64,000 bases of DNA from Rhipicephalus microplus (GCF_043290135.1 NC_134709.1:69802456-69866455), one strand, 5' to 3'; shown: positions 9,651 through 21,205, counted from the stretch's first letter. Notes: generated by a model not told the origin, from the sequence alone. Numbers and translations are program-made.

Positions 9651-11200
9651 TAAGTTATGCGACGCTATAAAATTTTGAAAGCCTTCAGCGAAGCACATAG
9701 ATTGTGATAGACGTTTTTGTGGATCGTGCTCACGAATGTGGCCTGCTAAAAGTCGTGTCGTCACTTTCCGGGTTATCCCTTGATGCAGCGAGCGCCCGAA
9801 GTGTTCATCCTACAGCCCTATGAAGCGCTGCCGTTGTCGTTTATGATAATATACATGTCGTCGAATTGTTCCTTGCCTTTTTTATGTTGTCACAACTTCA
9901 GCTTGAAATTGGTTCAATAAATCATGAGGCCATGATTCATTGAGCATCAGGTGCAATAGCACTCTCGCCATTCCTAGATTTTTCACCAACTGACAGAACA
10001 TTGACTTCGAATAAGGATACTTCCTAAATAGACGATACCGAAGATCCCCCAAAGTGATCAATGGCTGTGCCACGCTACTGCGCTGGCATCAGACACCATC
10101 GCACGCCTTTCGCCATCTAACCACTTTTGCACTAAAAATTGCTAGGTGTTTCTTTTGCCTCAGTCTAATTCAATCAGGGCATCACCGTTCTTTTCGTTAG
10201 CAACCCATCTTTGTGCGCTGCTACCCTACTGTAACGCAAAACAGCTCAGCATTGTAGAACCTCTAGCCACACAAGTTGTAGATGTGCCTTGATGACACGC
10301 TATGTGATGTTCCGGAGTTCGATTCGGCCACCACTGATGTGTTGGATTCTTTTATTGCTGAAAACCTTACACCGATGCAGTGCTCCCAGTTTCAATGCCT
10401 GTAAATAATTTTGTATTATCTTGATGTGGGGCAAGATATTTTCGGCCGCATGTCTTACGGTCGCGCATAGCACTGACACTTGCACTCAATCACTCAACGG
10501 CAACGTTCGTTCGATGTAGCTCCTGCTGAACGTGAAGTCATTTGAAAGAAAGTGGATGACACGTTTTTACGCAATGTTATTCGACCATCAAGCAGCCTCT
10601 GGGCGTCTTCTTCCGTTCTTGTTGCAAAGAATAATCTTTCTGTATAGCTCTCTGTGGATTACCGATTACTCAACAAAATTACTCATAAGGACGTTTATCC
10701 ACTACTGCGCGTAGACAACACGAGTGGCAGCATGCAAGGAGCTTAGTCACTTTCACCTCTTGATTTTCGCCCATTGCAATAGCGAAAGCTAACTCATGGA
10801 TTCTGAATCTAGACTGGAGACAGTGTTTGTGAAACCCTATGGCTTCTATGAATTCAGTGCCATAACGTTTGGGCTGTGTAATTGGTGCATCTGCTACATT
10901 TGATGCGTTCGGTGCAATGAATCGGCCCACATGGTGTGGGAAGGAACCAGAAATTAAAGGGAAAATGAAGCAATCATGTACCGATTATTCACGATGATAA
11001 GTCCTATTCGCACAACCCGGCACGACGAAAAGCTTGAAGAGCAGCTCTCTTATAGGGAAGATCACTTTGGCAGTTCATTCTGTTCATTCTAAGACTGCCA
11101 TGGGTAACACCAGAAGAACAACGTGATTATAACAGTGGACGAAAGCAACAAATTATTTTGCTGAAATTAGTGTGGGTGTGAAAAAAATCACATGATATTC
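9651..11200. other. no gene recognised
   Basis: Both strands carry only short open frames without family resemblance. No microsatellite of note and no tRNA-like box pair is visible. It may be intergenic or intronic. Confidence 0.4.
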
Positions 11201-11204
11201 ATGG

Positions 11205-11300
11205 AGTGCATGGTGATTGGTAGGGCGAAACATTCGTCATTCCGTCCGCGCTTCCGTCAGTCATTTCGTGCGTTCGTCCATAGGTGCGTTCTTGTAGTGA
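11205..11300 (-). repeat. dispersed octamer-minisatellite repeat, partial copy
   Basis: On the minus strand a degenerate GGACGNAC array (CGTCCATAGG, CGTCAGTC and similar on plus) runs into CTCCATGAATAT, the conserved tail of the dispersed family described at 18335-19345. Only the tail and a few octamers remain. Confidence 0.6.
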
Positions 11301-11599
11301 ACACTTCAAGCACACCCATGTCGCATCTTTTAATCATATATTGATCCTATAAAAGTACTGCCATCCAGTGGACAATCCAAGGGCTAAATGAGAGATTGCA
11401 TGGCCGGACTAGAGGAGCGGCATGCGCACTCTCTCTTATGGCCTGCGCTTCGGGTATAGTTCCCACTTTCACAGACTGTAGTTCATGGCACTATACGGCC
11501 CGATCCTCGCTAAACCTTGGTAAAGCGAAGGAACTTACGCCCAGCGAGTTTAACGTGGCAACCTTTTCTGGTCAGATAGTGCTCAGAGTGTGTCCTTCC

Positions 11600-11745
11600 G
11601 TTATTAGTTTTTTAGAGGTGAAGCTCCTTAAAGCGGCACCCTTTCGTCCCTCGTAGTAGTACTCGTAGCAAGAACGAATGGACGGATGGATCCTGCACCC
11701 CACTCTCCATTATTCACCCCGTGGATATGCTGTCATATTTTTAGT
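11600..11745 (+). repeat. dispersed octamer-minisatellite repeat, partial copy
   Basis: It starts with TTTTTTAGAGGTGAAGCTCC at about 11607, like the head of the family, continues with CGTCCCTCGTAGTAG, and then shows a shortened octamer block and the tail CACCCCGTGGATATGCTG (about 11718-11735). Most of the middle is missing. Confidence 0.65.
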
Positions 11746-11921
11746 ACGCACCAAATTCAAGGCAAATTTTATTGGACGTTAAGTACCCGACGCGTCTTTT
11801 TGAGTTGTTCCTTCGAAAACAACTATCTTTTTTTATATATAATAAACCTGCGCGGGTTTACTCCTCAATTGAAAAGGGCGTGTGCATGCTGCTCTTCTAG
11901 TCCGGCTGTAAAGGTGGCTAC

Positions 11922-11936
11922 CTACTACTACTGCTG

Positions 11937-11988
<52 letters not shown>

Positions 11989-12018
11989 GACGACGACGAC
12001 GACGACGACGACGATGAC
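11922..12018 (+). repeat. compound (CTA)n(GAC)n microsatellite
   Basis: About twenty CTA/TAC units with two CTG interruptions are followed directly by about nine GAC units. The long open frames crossing it on both strands are artefacts of triplet repetition. Confidence 0.95.
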
Positions 12019-12610
12019 TACATACATCGCGGGCGCACAATCCACGGCAAAAGTAGCTTCGTCCCTAAACATTTATTCGTGAAAAATTTGCAGGTCCATA
12101 AGTGCCTTTTACAAAAACGAAGCTCTTATTCCCGGACGCCGCTGAACAAAGCCACTTTGCGCACTCTTAGACTATATAGAGCTTTTTGAGCCTCCTGCCT
12201 TGAGCAATTCACAGTGTCCTAGTTATTAAAGACGTCCACACAATGAGAGCACTGCCCATTGACTTTCGGGTCAAAATGCTTTACAATTGCAGAAACAACA
12301 AGGTGTTGGTCTGCAGGCACCTTAAGGTACGTTCATCGGCCTCATTCATGCCTTTAGAAGGCACCGGGAAAAGCTGATGTCATCCGCAGTAGTACACAAA
12401 AATTTCTCTGAATCTCAGAAGTGGTTGGCTAGTATCTGAGCCGGAAAAGCCTGGGTGACGTGACTTCAGCGGTCAAGTACGCGTGCGGTTGCATCCGTAG
12501 CTTCGTTACCTCTAAGTGGCTCGGAGCCTAGACGATGCGTTTGGGTGAGGGGTATCAACCCTTGATGTCTCGTTTTATAATTTTAGGCCGCTTTAGGCCA
12601 GATTATTTTC

Positions 12611-12880
12611 TTACGCTCTGCATGAATATGTAATTATTACTCTAGAGCCCATCTGCAAGGCGGCAAGTGCTAATGCTACCTCCTCAGCACGCGTGGAGTT
12701 GAAAGCCCGATAGCAGAGCCCGTTAACGCGTTTGTCTTGGTGAACTATGGTGCCCGTGTAGGCTACAGTGGACGATAGCCCTGCCACATCAACGTAGTAT
12801 GCACCCGACCTATATCCGTATTGGTGTTCAAAGGCAACAGCACGCGCCCCTCGTCTGCTTTCGTGTGTCTGCGAGGGCAT
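12611..12880 (-). pseudogene. RNase H domain of the 12190-15090 LINE
   Basis: The frame shows GAYYVDVAG (first catalytic Asp), NSTRAEEVALALAAL (catalytic Glu) and SRVIITYS, where the usual TDS has become TYS, removing the third acidic residue. Downstream in another frame, RGNEATDATARVL (about 12480-12520) is the C-terminal RNase H block. RNase H would remove the RNA from the RNA/DNA hybrid during retrotransposition. Confidence 0.7.
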
Positions 12881-13040
12881 GTTTTGAGGAAGAGGAGGAA
12901 CACAGAGCTTGTGGCACCACAGCTAAGGAAGGCTCCGTGTATCCTCTCGAATTCAGTCGTGTCTTATGTGCCGCCAGTCTAACAGGCGGCGCCCAGATAC
13001 CGTCAGCGAAAGTCGCGTTGTCGAGGTGGGCCTCTTTCAA

Positions 13041-13822
13041 TTTTAGGGGCGAAGCTCTTTATAGTGGCACCCGTTCGTCCCTCTAGTCGTAGTCGTAGTC
13101 GTAGTGTGTAACCATTCTTACGTTTTGACCTGCAAGTTGATGCCGGTGGGAGAGTTCTCCTGTGCGTTGTTGAACAATAAAAAAATCGTAGCGTGCCTGT
13201 TAACTAAAAGCGAAATTCTCCTGTTGTTCATTCCCCATTAGCAGCCGTTGGCATGTACATTAAGCACTATCTGAGAAAAAAGGGTTGCTACGTGATACTC
13301 GCTGGGCGTAACCTCCTTGGTTTTAGAAAGGTTTAGCGAGCGTTGGGCCGCAGTGCCATGAATACAGTGAAGAAGTATATGTTACGAGCTCAAGGTGGTT
13401 AAAGGTGGGAAGTAGACAAGAAGCGCAAACCGTAAGAAAGTGTGCGTATGCCACCTCTTGTTTAATTCTTGGAATGTCCGCTGAACGGTGGTGCTTGGAT
13501 ATCGGGAATACATGATGAAACGATGCGAGATGGTGGTACTTGAAGTGTTCAATAGATGGACGAACGGACACACAGACAGATGCATAGACGGACTCACGTA
13601 TGGCTGCACCGACGGATCGATGCATGGACGAACGCAGGGACGGACGCACAGATAGACGTGTGGACGCACGAACAGACGCACCCACGGACGGGCGAATGGA
13701 CACGCGGGCGGTCACACAGACGGACGCATGGACGGACGGAAGCAAGAACGAATAGACGGACGGATGCTTCGCGCCACTCTCCATCATTCACTCCGTGAAT
13801 ATGCTGCCATTTTTTATAATAG
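13041..13822 (+). repeat. dispersed octamer-minisatellite repeat, one complete unit nested in a LINE
   Basis: The unit starts TTTTAGGGGCGAAGCTC and ends GTGAATATGCTGCCATTTTTT. Between them are the conserved blocks ATTAGCAGCCGTTGGCATGT, GGGCCGCAGTGCCATGAATA, GGAATGTCCGCTGAACGGTG and a degenerate GGACGNAC octamer array (about 13555-13755). It interrupts LINE coding sequence: the minus-strand LINE reads VLNYYK before it and EAHLDNATF after it. Long frames inside are produced by the octamers and are not genes. Confidence 0.8.
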
Positions 13823-13943
13823 TTGAGCACCTCGAGAGCCGATAATTTGGCACTGGAGGTAGTTACAGGTAGGTCTAAAGCTCGCCTTGTAGGAGTCATA
13901 ATGATGGCGTCGATGCGCTGGTCATGCTATTTGGTAGTGAAAC

Positions 13944-14411
13944 TTAGGGTACGGAGTAGAGGATCCGGCTCAATATAAAGGCATAGATTAGTCGAAGCGC
14001 ATCCCTGCCCGTCGACCCAATGCGTTTGAGGGAAACGCGGTGGATCGTACGTCCGACCTGCTCGCCTAGGCCTTTCAGTGTGGTAATGGTAGATTCCGGT
14101 TTGATTCCTTTAAGGAAGAACAGGCTCGGTATCCGGGTTCCCTCGATTTCTCTGACAGGAGTTTCCATCGAAAAGATACGTAAGTTCGTGTTGTCTTTAG
14201 AGTCGGCTATAACGTGCAGAAGCACTGATTTTGCAGGAGCACATTGGTCACGACAGCCTAAAGCATATGTATCAACGATAGAGGTGGCACACTGGATGCG
14301 GTCCTCCTTTTCTCCAAGGCTCGCTTCAATAGTCCAAATTGTTATGTCATTCGCGTAGACTGCGTGATGAATTCCTTCAACCCGGGCCAATTGATGTGGA
14401 AGCTGCATCAT
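13944..14411 (-). pseudogene. RT motif C and thumb of the 12190-15090 LINE
   Basis: It begins MMQLPHQLARVEGIHHAVYANDITIW, so the catalytic YADD box is YAND, with one aspartate lost. APAKSVLLHV, GEQVGRTIHRVS and DALRLIYAFILSRILYSVP, a thumb-like block, follow. The frame starts exactly at the border of the insertion 14421-14867. The preceding motif B residues (AVLLPLLF) are on the other side, near 14880-14900. Confidence 0.75.
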
Positions 14412-14420
14412 AGCAACAAT

Positions 14421-14867
14421 CGCATGCCTTCATTCCAAGAACCACATCCGAATGGAATCTACTACCACAATCAGCTACGGCTATTACCGATACATCACGT
14501 TTTAGGGCCTTTTTGCAAAACATGTTTTGCGATGTTTGATTTTGCTTCGTGTTATATATGTCGTTTTTTTTTTCAAAATCGTTGTCATGTATTCCCGCTG
14601 CTACATTTAATTCTTTGTTACTGTGTGTTTTTGCCAACCGCTTTGTATTTTCCCTTCTTTTCCTTTACGTTTTGCCGTTTTGCCGTTTTTTTTGTAATGT
14701 ATTACCGCTACTACATTTAATTCTTTGTTACTGTGTGTTTTTGCCAATCGCTTTGTATTTTCCCTTCTTTTCCTTTACGTTTTGCCGTTTGCTGTATTAT
14801 TTTGTATTGCCACTCCCCTCTGTAATGCCTTCGGGCCCTGAGGGTACCATAAATAAATAAATAAATA
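14421..14867 (+). mobile_element. 5'-truncated LINE 3' end, flanked by a 6 bp target duplication
   Basis: The insert begins with the last codons of a LINE (HAFIPRTTSEWNLLPQ... ending FLQNMFCDV and a stop near 14540), followed by a 3' UTR with a 110 bp tandem duplication (units about 14583-14692 and 14693-14802) and a tail TAAATAAATAAATAA. AACAAT flanks it at 14415-14420 and 14868-14873. Removing the insert and one AACAAT restores the RT reading of the host LINE. The same 3' terminal sequence (GGGCCCTGAGGGTA) occurs inverted at 15697-15760. Confidence 0.85.
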
Positions 14868-14879
14868 AACAATGAAGAG

Positions 14880-15085
14880 AAGTGGTAACAAGACCGCTTC
14901 TAGAACAGTACCCCTTTTGCCCATAATGTCTGGGCCTTTTTCGTCATTCTCAATTTTAAAGAAGCCCTGACGCTTCGAAAGGAAGTCTCTCACATATGCA
15001 AATGCCTCGTCATCGCAAGCTGAAGAGCTCAGGTTTGCCAGAAAGTCGCCTTGACGAACGTTATCAAAGGCACTTTTGAAGGGAC
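14880..15085 (-). pseudogene. RT motif A/B segment of the 12190-15090 LINE
   Basis: The reverse complement reads KSAFDNVRQGDFLANL (motif A, with the catalytic Asp position just before), DEAFAYVRDFLSKRQGFF and RGTVLEAVLLPLLF, equivalent to TPQGAVLSPLLF. The segment ends at the target site duplication of the nested insertion. Sequence upstream of 15090 is not recognisable as LINE, so the element is 5'-truncated. Confidence 0.7.
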
Positions 15086-15124
15086 ACTGATGTCAAATAA
15101 CAATTTGTGCAAGAGTGAAAGCTC

Positions 15125-15350
15125 GATGTGTTGGAGCGTTGGACGACCCGCTCTTTACGCGATTCTCATTGTGTGACGCCTGGCTGTTCATTTGTTCTAA
15201 AAAGCTTTATTACTCATATTAACTCGATTCCTTTCCAGACATCAAGCCTGCGCATGGTAAGTTTAAAAACGAGTTCCAATCATTGGCGTGGCTCAGAGGT
15301 GGAATACTGGTCTGGCACGCAGCTGACCAGAGTTCAAATTCCATTGCGTA
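15125..15350 (+). repeat. tRNA-derived SINE, second family
   Basis: About 15288-15350 is tRNA-like: a box A-like GGCTCAGAGGTGGAATACTGG and a box B-like GAGTTCAAATTCC. Upstream sequence (GTTGGAGCGTTGGACGACCC, GTGACGCCTGG) recurs before the tRNA-like part of the copy at 17890-18330, so the SINE body lies partly 5' of the tRNA-like region. Similar sequence is inverted at 62.0-62.37 kb. Confidence 0.65.
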
Positions 15351-15696
15351 TTAGGGGTTTTTTATTTACTGTGTTTCTTTCGTCTTTGGATACTGGGTAC
15401 AAACAACGATGTTAGCAGCGCCGGCGTACAACTACGGTACCGCGCGTGAACCGTGTTTTTATCTCATAGCATCTTTCGATGTAAAACGTTCGTTTCTTCA
15501 CAGTACTGCCTGGTCGTGTCATATCTGATTCTGCACTCACAGGTATTCTCGCACAGAATGTAAAGTTAACGTTTTAATAATTTTTTACCTTTAACAAAAG
15601 ACTATCGCGTATTGACGTCCTTTGCAGTGAAGCAGGCAGATACGCAACCTTTTTTTTTCGATTGCTAGTCTATGTCGTTTTTTGCATTACCCAGTA

Positions 15697-16015
15697 TTTA
15701 TTTATTTATTAGAATACCCTCAGGGCCCGTAGGGCATTACAGAGGGGGTGGGTACAACTTATATAACACACAAAAAAAAAGACAAAATAAGGAAACAAGT
15801 AACAGATGCGAAAATCAGGAAGGCAACATAAGTCAACTAAAAAAGTATAAGAATTCAAGCACATACAAGACAAAGATAGATAATGGAAACTGCGTATAGT
15901 TACAAGCATTGCTGAGAAATTGCAGTCTTGAATAACAAAGGGTCTGTTATTGATACAACGGAAGAGGGTATGCTCTAGCGTGATTCTGGTCGTGAGTGTA
16001 AACAAATAAATAAAC
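15697..16015 (-). mobile_element. LINE 3' end (UTR and AATA tail)
   Basis: On the minus strand, TAATGCCCTACGGGCCCTGAGGGTATT is followed by TAATAAATAAATAAATA, the same 3' terminus as the insert at 14421-14867. Upstream to about 16015 there is no recognisable RT sequence, so only untranslated 3' sequence was kept. I could not find a clear target duplication. Confidence 0.6.
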
Positions 16016-16019
16016 TACT

Positions 16020-17880
16020 AGACAGCCAAATTCTAGTAAATCTATCAATATAGAGTAGATAGGCGCTCTTTTTTGGGGCGACAAATTATTGCTTTTATAT
16101 ATGGTTACTCAGCATAGCTCATTCGCGTGTGATAAAAAGAAAAGTGAATAGCTGTTCAATCAGTTGTAGTGTTGGTTGCCTCTCAACACCTGCTATATGA
16201 AGAAGCTCTTGGAGAGCGACAAATCTCAGACATTGGCATCCTATCTACGAAAGCAAGCAGCAGATGGTTCTCAGTAGTTTTCCTGCAACGAGTATTTTAT
16301 ACTTGGCTGATTTCTTTTATCTTGAGAGAACAGAAAAAAGCCTTTGTAACACTCAAGCGAACGCAACTATCTTTTATTCCTCCCAATTCGACACTCTTCC
16401 ACGGTCGAGAACAAGTTCATTTAAAGAAATGCTTACCGGTTATGTTGTTGTACATGGCTGGTGAACCAACATACGAGAGAGTCGTACCTTGCACACGGCA
16501 CCAAAACAAATTTGTTGAGGAGTGAGGGTAATATTTTCTCGGAAACTCCAGCTTGTAAACTCCTGAATAATCTGTAACAAAAAGCACCGGACATATAAGC
16601 ACGTTATTGGGGTAATGAAATACATTTGCGCAGAACTATAGAATGAATATTTTTTGTACGCAAAATTATGTTATAAAACCACCACAGCCGTTCGTACTTA
16701 TAAAAATAGTAACTTCCATTGTTTAGATTGAGAGACTGTGTATATACATACCATATGCCTTCAAATGCAGGAGTTCACTGCCATTTTTGTGTATCTGGTT
16801 TACATTGAAGTTAATAATGAGACCGTGAACAATAAAAACTGCCACAGATAAATGTTCTGTAAACTTCTTTGGTGAACCCTTCAAGTCACGAGAATGTTAA
16901 TTGCACAGATTTAGAGTGCTTATTTCTTATGTTCATGAATATTGGATGCCATGCAAAGGCAAAGGTGGAGTCTGTGTAAGGGCGAAGTGTTAAAAAATTC
17001 ACCTAAGGAGGAGGAGGAATAAATGAGGAAGGACAGGGAGGTTCACCTAAAGTCGCACCAGACCACCATTAGGTTTATCAATATTGTTGGTAACGAAGAA
17101 TAATTTTCGGAACGGAGATAATTATATTTTGTGCAGTTTTATGCACGCGGAGGCTGCTGTAAGGTATTTTAAAAATGGCTGACCCAAAGCGTTTTTATGA
17201 TGTTCGCGATAATATAAGGTATCTGCAGATAACACAAAATGAGTATTGGTATGAAAAACGTGCTCATTACACGAAAAAAAAATGTTTAGGCAAATGTGAC
17301 GATTGTATTGGGACGTAGCATGAAATTCCTCTTCAACACATTCACAAGTCTGCACAAAATATTCTGGCCGTGACGAATTCGTATACTTGATAAGTTGGGC
17401 ACCACATTATGAAGCGGTCGTTCAGGAACGCAAATTATCAAAAATACCCAATGCATTAACGCTGTATTGTCGAAAAACGAGTGATATTTAAGAAACATAC
17501 ACACACACAAAAAAGAAACCCAAGCCTGCGCGGAACACGCAGCAGTCACAAAGAAAGCTAGAAGAGCATTCTTTCACAGCCTTTCTTAAACACTACTTTG
17601 GTGACTGCTACGAGCACATTTGCAGGCTACCCACTACGTCATAAATCATGATAGTAATGATGAAAACATTAGTGGGGTTCGGAGAAGACGCAGGTGAGAC
17701 CCCCCGCCACCCTGCTGGTCATCACCAGTCATAAGTCACCATAATTGTTATGTAGTAGGGAGGAATTCAGTACGCCATCTTTATTCATTCTTCAGAGCAG
17801 CGTGGTACCCGCCGCACACTTCCGAGGAATTTCGTCAGTTTTTTTTTACGCTTTGGCCAACAATGCTGAAAACTTATGCG
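16020..17880. other. no gene recognised; AT-rich
   Basis: Frames of 60-118 codons exist on both strands but none resembles a known family, and none carries convincing splice borders. A purine-rich GGAGGAGGAGGAATAAATGA stretch at 17007-17026 looks like part of a common dispersed repeat. Confidence 0.4.
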
Positions 17881-17884
17881 TGAA

Positions 17885-18330
<446 letters not shown>

Positions 18331-18334
18331 CGTT

Positions 18335-19345
18335 TTAGGGGCGAAGCTCCTTATAGCGGCACCCGTTCGTCCTCCGCAGAATGTAACGACCATAACATTT
18401 TGACCTCCAAGCTGGTGCCGGTGAGACACTTCTTCTGTGCGTTGTTGAACAATAAAAAATAGTGCTCAATGTACATGTCAATGGCTGCTAATGGGGAATG
18501 AGAGACAGGAGCATTCGGCTTTTAGTTAACGCGCAGGCTGCGATCATCATTAGCAGCCATTGGCATGTACATTGAGCACTATTTGACAAGAAAAGGTTGC
18601 TACGTTATACTCGCTGGGTGTAACCTCCTTCGCTTTAGAAATGTTTAGTGAGCGTTGAGCCGCAGTGCCATGAATACAACGAACTTGTATATACCACCAA
18701 TGAACTCGAGGTGGTTAAAAATGGGAAGTAGATACGGAGCGCAAGCCGTAAGAAAGTAAAAGCCGAATTCTCCGCCTCTCATTTCCCATTAGCAGCCATT
18801 GGCATGTACATTGAGCACTATCTAACTGAAAACGTTTGCTACGTCATACTCGCTGGGCGTAACCTCCTTGGTTATCGAAAGGTTTAGCGAGCGTTCGGCC
18901 GCAGTGCCATGAATACAGTGAACTAGTATATATCATGAACTCGAGGTGGTTAAAGGTGGGAAGTGGACCCAAAGCGCAAGCCGTAAGAAAGTGTGCGTGT
19001 GCCACCTCTCGTTTAGTCTTTGGAATGTCCGCTGGATGGCGGTGCTTCTATATGAGGAATATATGATGAAAAGATGCGAGATGGTGGTACTTGGAGTGTT
19101 GAACAGATGTACGAACGGACACATAGACAGATGCATGGATGGACGCTTGAACGGACGCAGGGGCGGCTGCATGGACGAACGCAGGGATGGACGCAAGAAC
19201 AGACGCACCCACGGACGGGCTGATGGACGCTTGGACGGTCACACTGACGAACGCATGGATGGACGGAAGCAAGAACGAATGGACGGACGAATTCTTCACC
19301 CCACTTTCCATGATTCACTCCGTGGATATGCTGCCATTTTTTTAA
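18335..19345 (+). repeat. dispersed octamer-minisatellite repeat, long copy with internal duplication
   Basis: Head TTTTAGGGGCGAAGCTCCTT near 18335; tail CACTCCGTGGATATGCTGCC with a T-run near 19345. In between, the block from ATTAGCAGCCATTGGCATGT to the GGTGGTTAAA motif occurs twice in direct order (about 18548-18720 and 18788-18955). An inverted short copy lies at about 18470-18500. The octamer array GGACGNAC runs 19108-19290. Compared with the unit at 13041-13822 this copy has gained about 230 bp. Confidence 0.8.
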
Positions 19346-19384
19346 AGCGAATAATTTCTTAGCATAGTTCAGCTAACTTAACCG

Positions 19385-19476
<92 letters not shown>
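19385..19476 (+). repeat. (TATC)n microsatellite
   Basis: About 23 uninterrupted TATC units. Confidence 0.97.
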
Positions 19477-20435
19477 CTCCTACGACTTCAAGCTCTCCTG
19501 GCCGTTTGGATAATGGAATCTATACCAAAAATTGGTATGATGTAACATGACTGTATGATGGTGATAACTAGCAAGTCATAACATGAAAAGCATGTCATGG
19601 ATGCAACAAATGTCATTATTTACATGCCATGGACTTGCTGCTCCTGCGGTCGTTTGTTCACATGATATATTGCAAAACTGGTATGGTATGACATGGCTCC
19701 TTGGCGAACATATGTGACAGACTCTAACGTGGAAATCATGACAAGCACGTCCTGTAAGAATAAGACTACAACATACCACACTCGTGATGCACTCGCGGTC
19801 GGTTTGCTAGCTTCACGTACACCAAATTAGGTATTAGGTGACATGATTAGTGATGGAGGTATATGACTGATGCCAACATGATAATCATGACAGGTATGTA
19901 ATGTAAGAAAATGACGACATGCCACGCTCATGGTGAGCTCGCGGTCATTTCACTGGCTTTACGTACACTAGACCTTGTATTACGTGACATTATAAATGAA
20001 GAAGGTATATGACTGGTGCAAACATAATTATGACAGGTATGTCATGTAAGAAAATGACCACATGACACGCTCATGATGCTCTCGCGGTTGTTTCGCTGTT
20101 TTCACATACGCCCAATTGGTATTACGTGACGTGAAGGAATTACGAAGGTATGCAACTTGTGCAAACATGATAATTATGACATGCATGCCATGTAAAACAT
20201 TACTACATGCCATTCTGAAGATGCACTCACGGCCGTTTAGCTAGCTTGATATATACCGAATTTGGTATTACGTGACCTGAACAGACGATGACGGTAAATG
20301 ACACGTCAAAACATGATAATCATGATATGCTTGTCATGTAAGAACACGACTACATGCTACGCTCATAGTGCACTCGCGGCTGTTTCACTAGCTTCACATA
20401 TATCAAAATTTGTGTTACGTGACGCTAACGGACAA

Positions 20436-21205
20436 CTTTCCATTGCTGAGTAACTCAAGGGACGAATCGAAACTTATGATTACGGAGTAAGACAAGGAGA
20501 GTAGAGAGGTGGGTCTTAAAATTATTCTGCAGAAAACGAAAGTAATGTACAAGAACCTCAGAAAAGAGCAACGCTTCGAGATAGGTAGCAGTGCACGTCA
20601 AGTAGTAAAAGACTATGTCTACTTAGGGCAGGTAATAACCGTGGAGCTGAACCACGAGATTGAAGTAACTAGAAGAATAAGAATGGGGTGGAGCACGTTT
20701 GGCAAGCACACTCAAATTATGAGAGGTAGATTGCCACTCTCCCTCAAGCGGAAGGTATATAACAGCTGTATCTTGCCGGTACTTAGCTACGGAGCAGAAA
20801 CCTGGAGACTTACAAAGAGGGTTCAGCTTAAATTGAGGCCGACGCAGCAAGCAATGGGAAGAAAATGGTAGGTGTAACCTTAAGAGACAAGAAGAGAGCA
20901 CAGTGGATTAGTGAACAAACGGCGGTTAAGGATATCATACTTGAAATCAAGAATAAAAAATGAACATGGGCCGGGGATGTAGCACGTAGACAGGATAACC
21001 GCTGGTCATTAAAGGTAACTTGCTGGATTCCCACAGAAGGCAAGCGAGTTAGGGGGAGACAGAAGGTTAGGTGGGCAGATGAGATTAATAAGTTTGCGGG
21101 TATAAATTGGCAGCAGCAAGCAGAGGACCGGGTTAACTGGTGGAACATGGGAGAGGCCTTTGTCCTGCAGCGGACGTAGTCAGGCTGATAATGATGATGA
21201 TGATG
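20436..21205 (+). mobile_element. 5'-truncated RTE-type LINE, 3' end
   Basis: The frame 20509-20871 contains VKDYVYLGQVITVE, RRIRMGWSTFGKH and the block RKVYNSCILPVLSYGAETWRLTKR, typical of the region after the RT in RTE elements. The C-terminal part continues to about 21180 with stops (RRQDNRW, KVRWADEI). The tail is (ATG)n. AACGGACAA (20427-20435) and AACAGACAA (21206-21214) flank it as a 9 bp target duplication with one mismatch. It matches the larger minus-strand copy at 51418-54030. Confidence 0.85.

Larger units (their letters stand above)
12190..15090 (-). mobile_element. LINE with RNase H domain, split by two younger insertions
   Basis: Minus-strand order: RT motif A/B part (14880-15085), insertion 1 (14421-14867), RT motif C and thumb (13840-14411), insertion 2 (about 13041-13822), linker (12880-13040), RNase H (12430-12880) and C-terminal tail (12190-12430). 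Coding resumes on the other side of each insertion at the expected place, so this was one LINE before being interrupted. Frameshifts, the YADD-to-YAND change and a lost RNase H aspartate show it was already inactive or has decayed since. Confidence 0.75.

Noticed and set aside
11833..12189. Long valine- and tyrosine-rich open frames
   Set aside because: They are produced by the CTA/GAC trinucleotide repeat on both strands.
13323..13899. 150-codon serine/valine/arginine-rich frame and companions; similar frames at 18933-19362, 21919-22268, 31422-31988
   Set aside because: All are readings of the GGACGNAC octamer array; an 8 bp repeat cycles through frames and looks like a repetitive protein.
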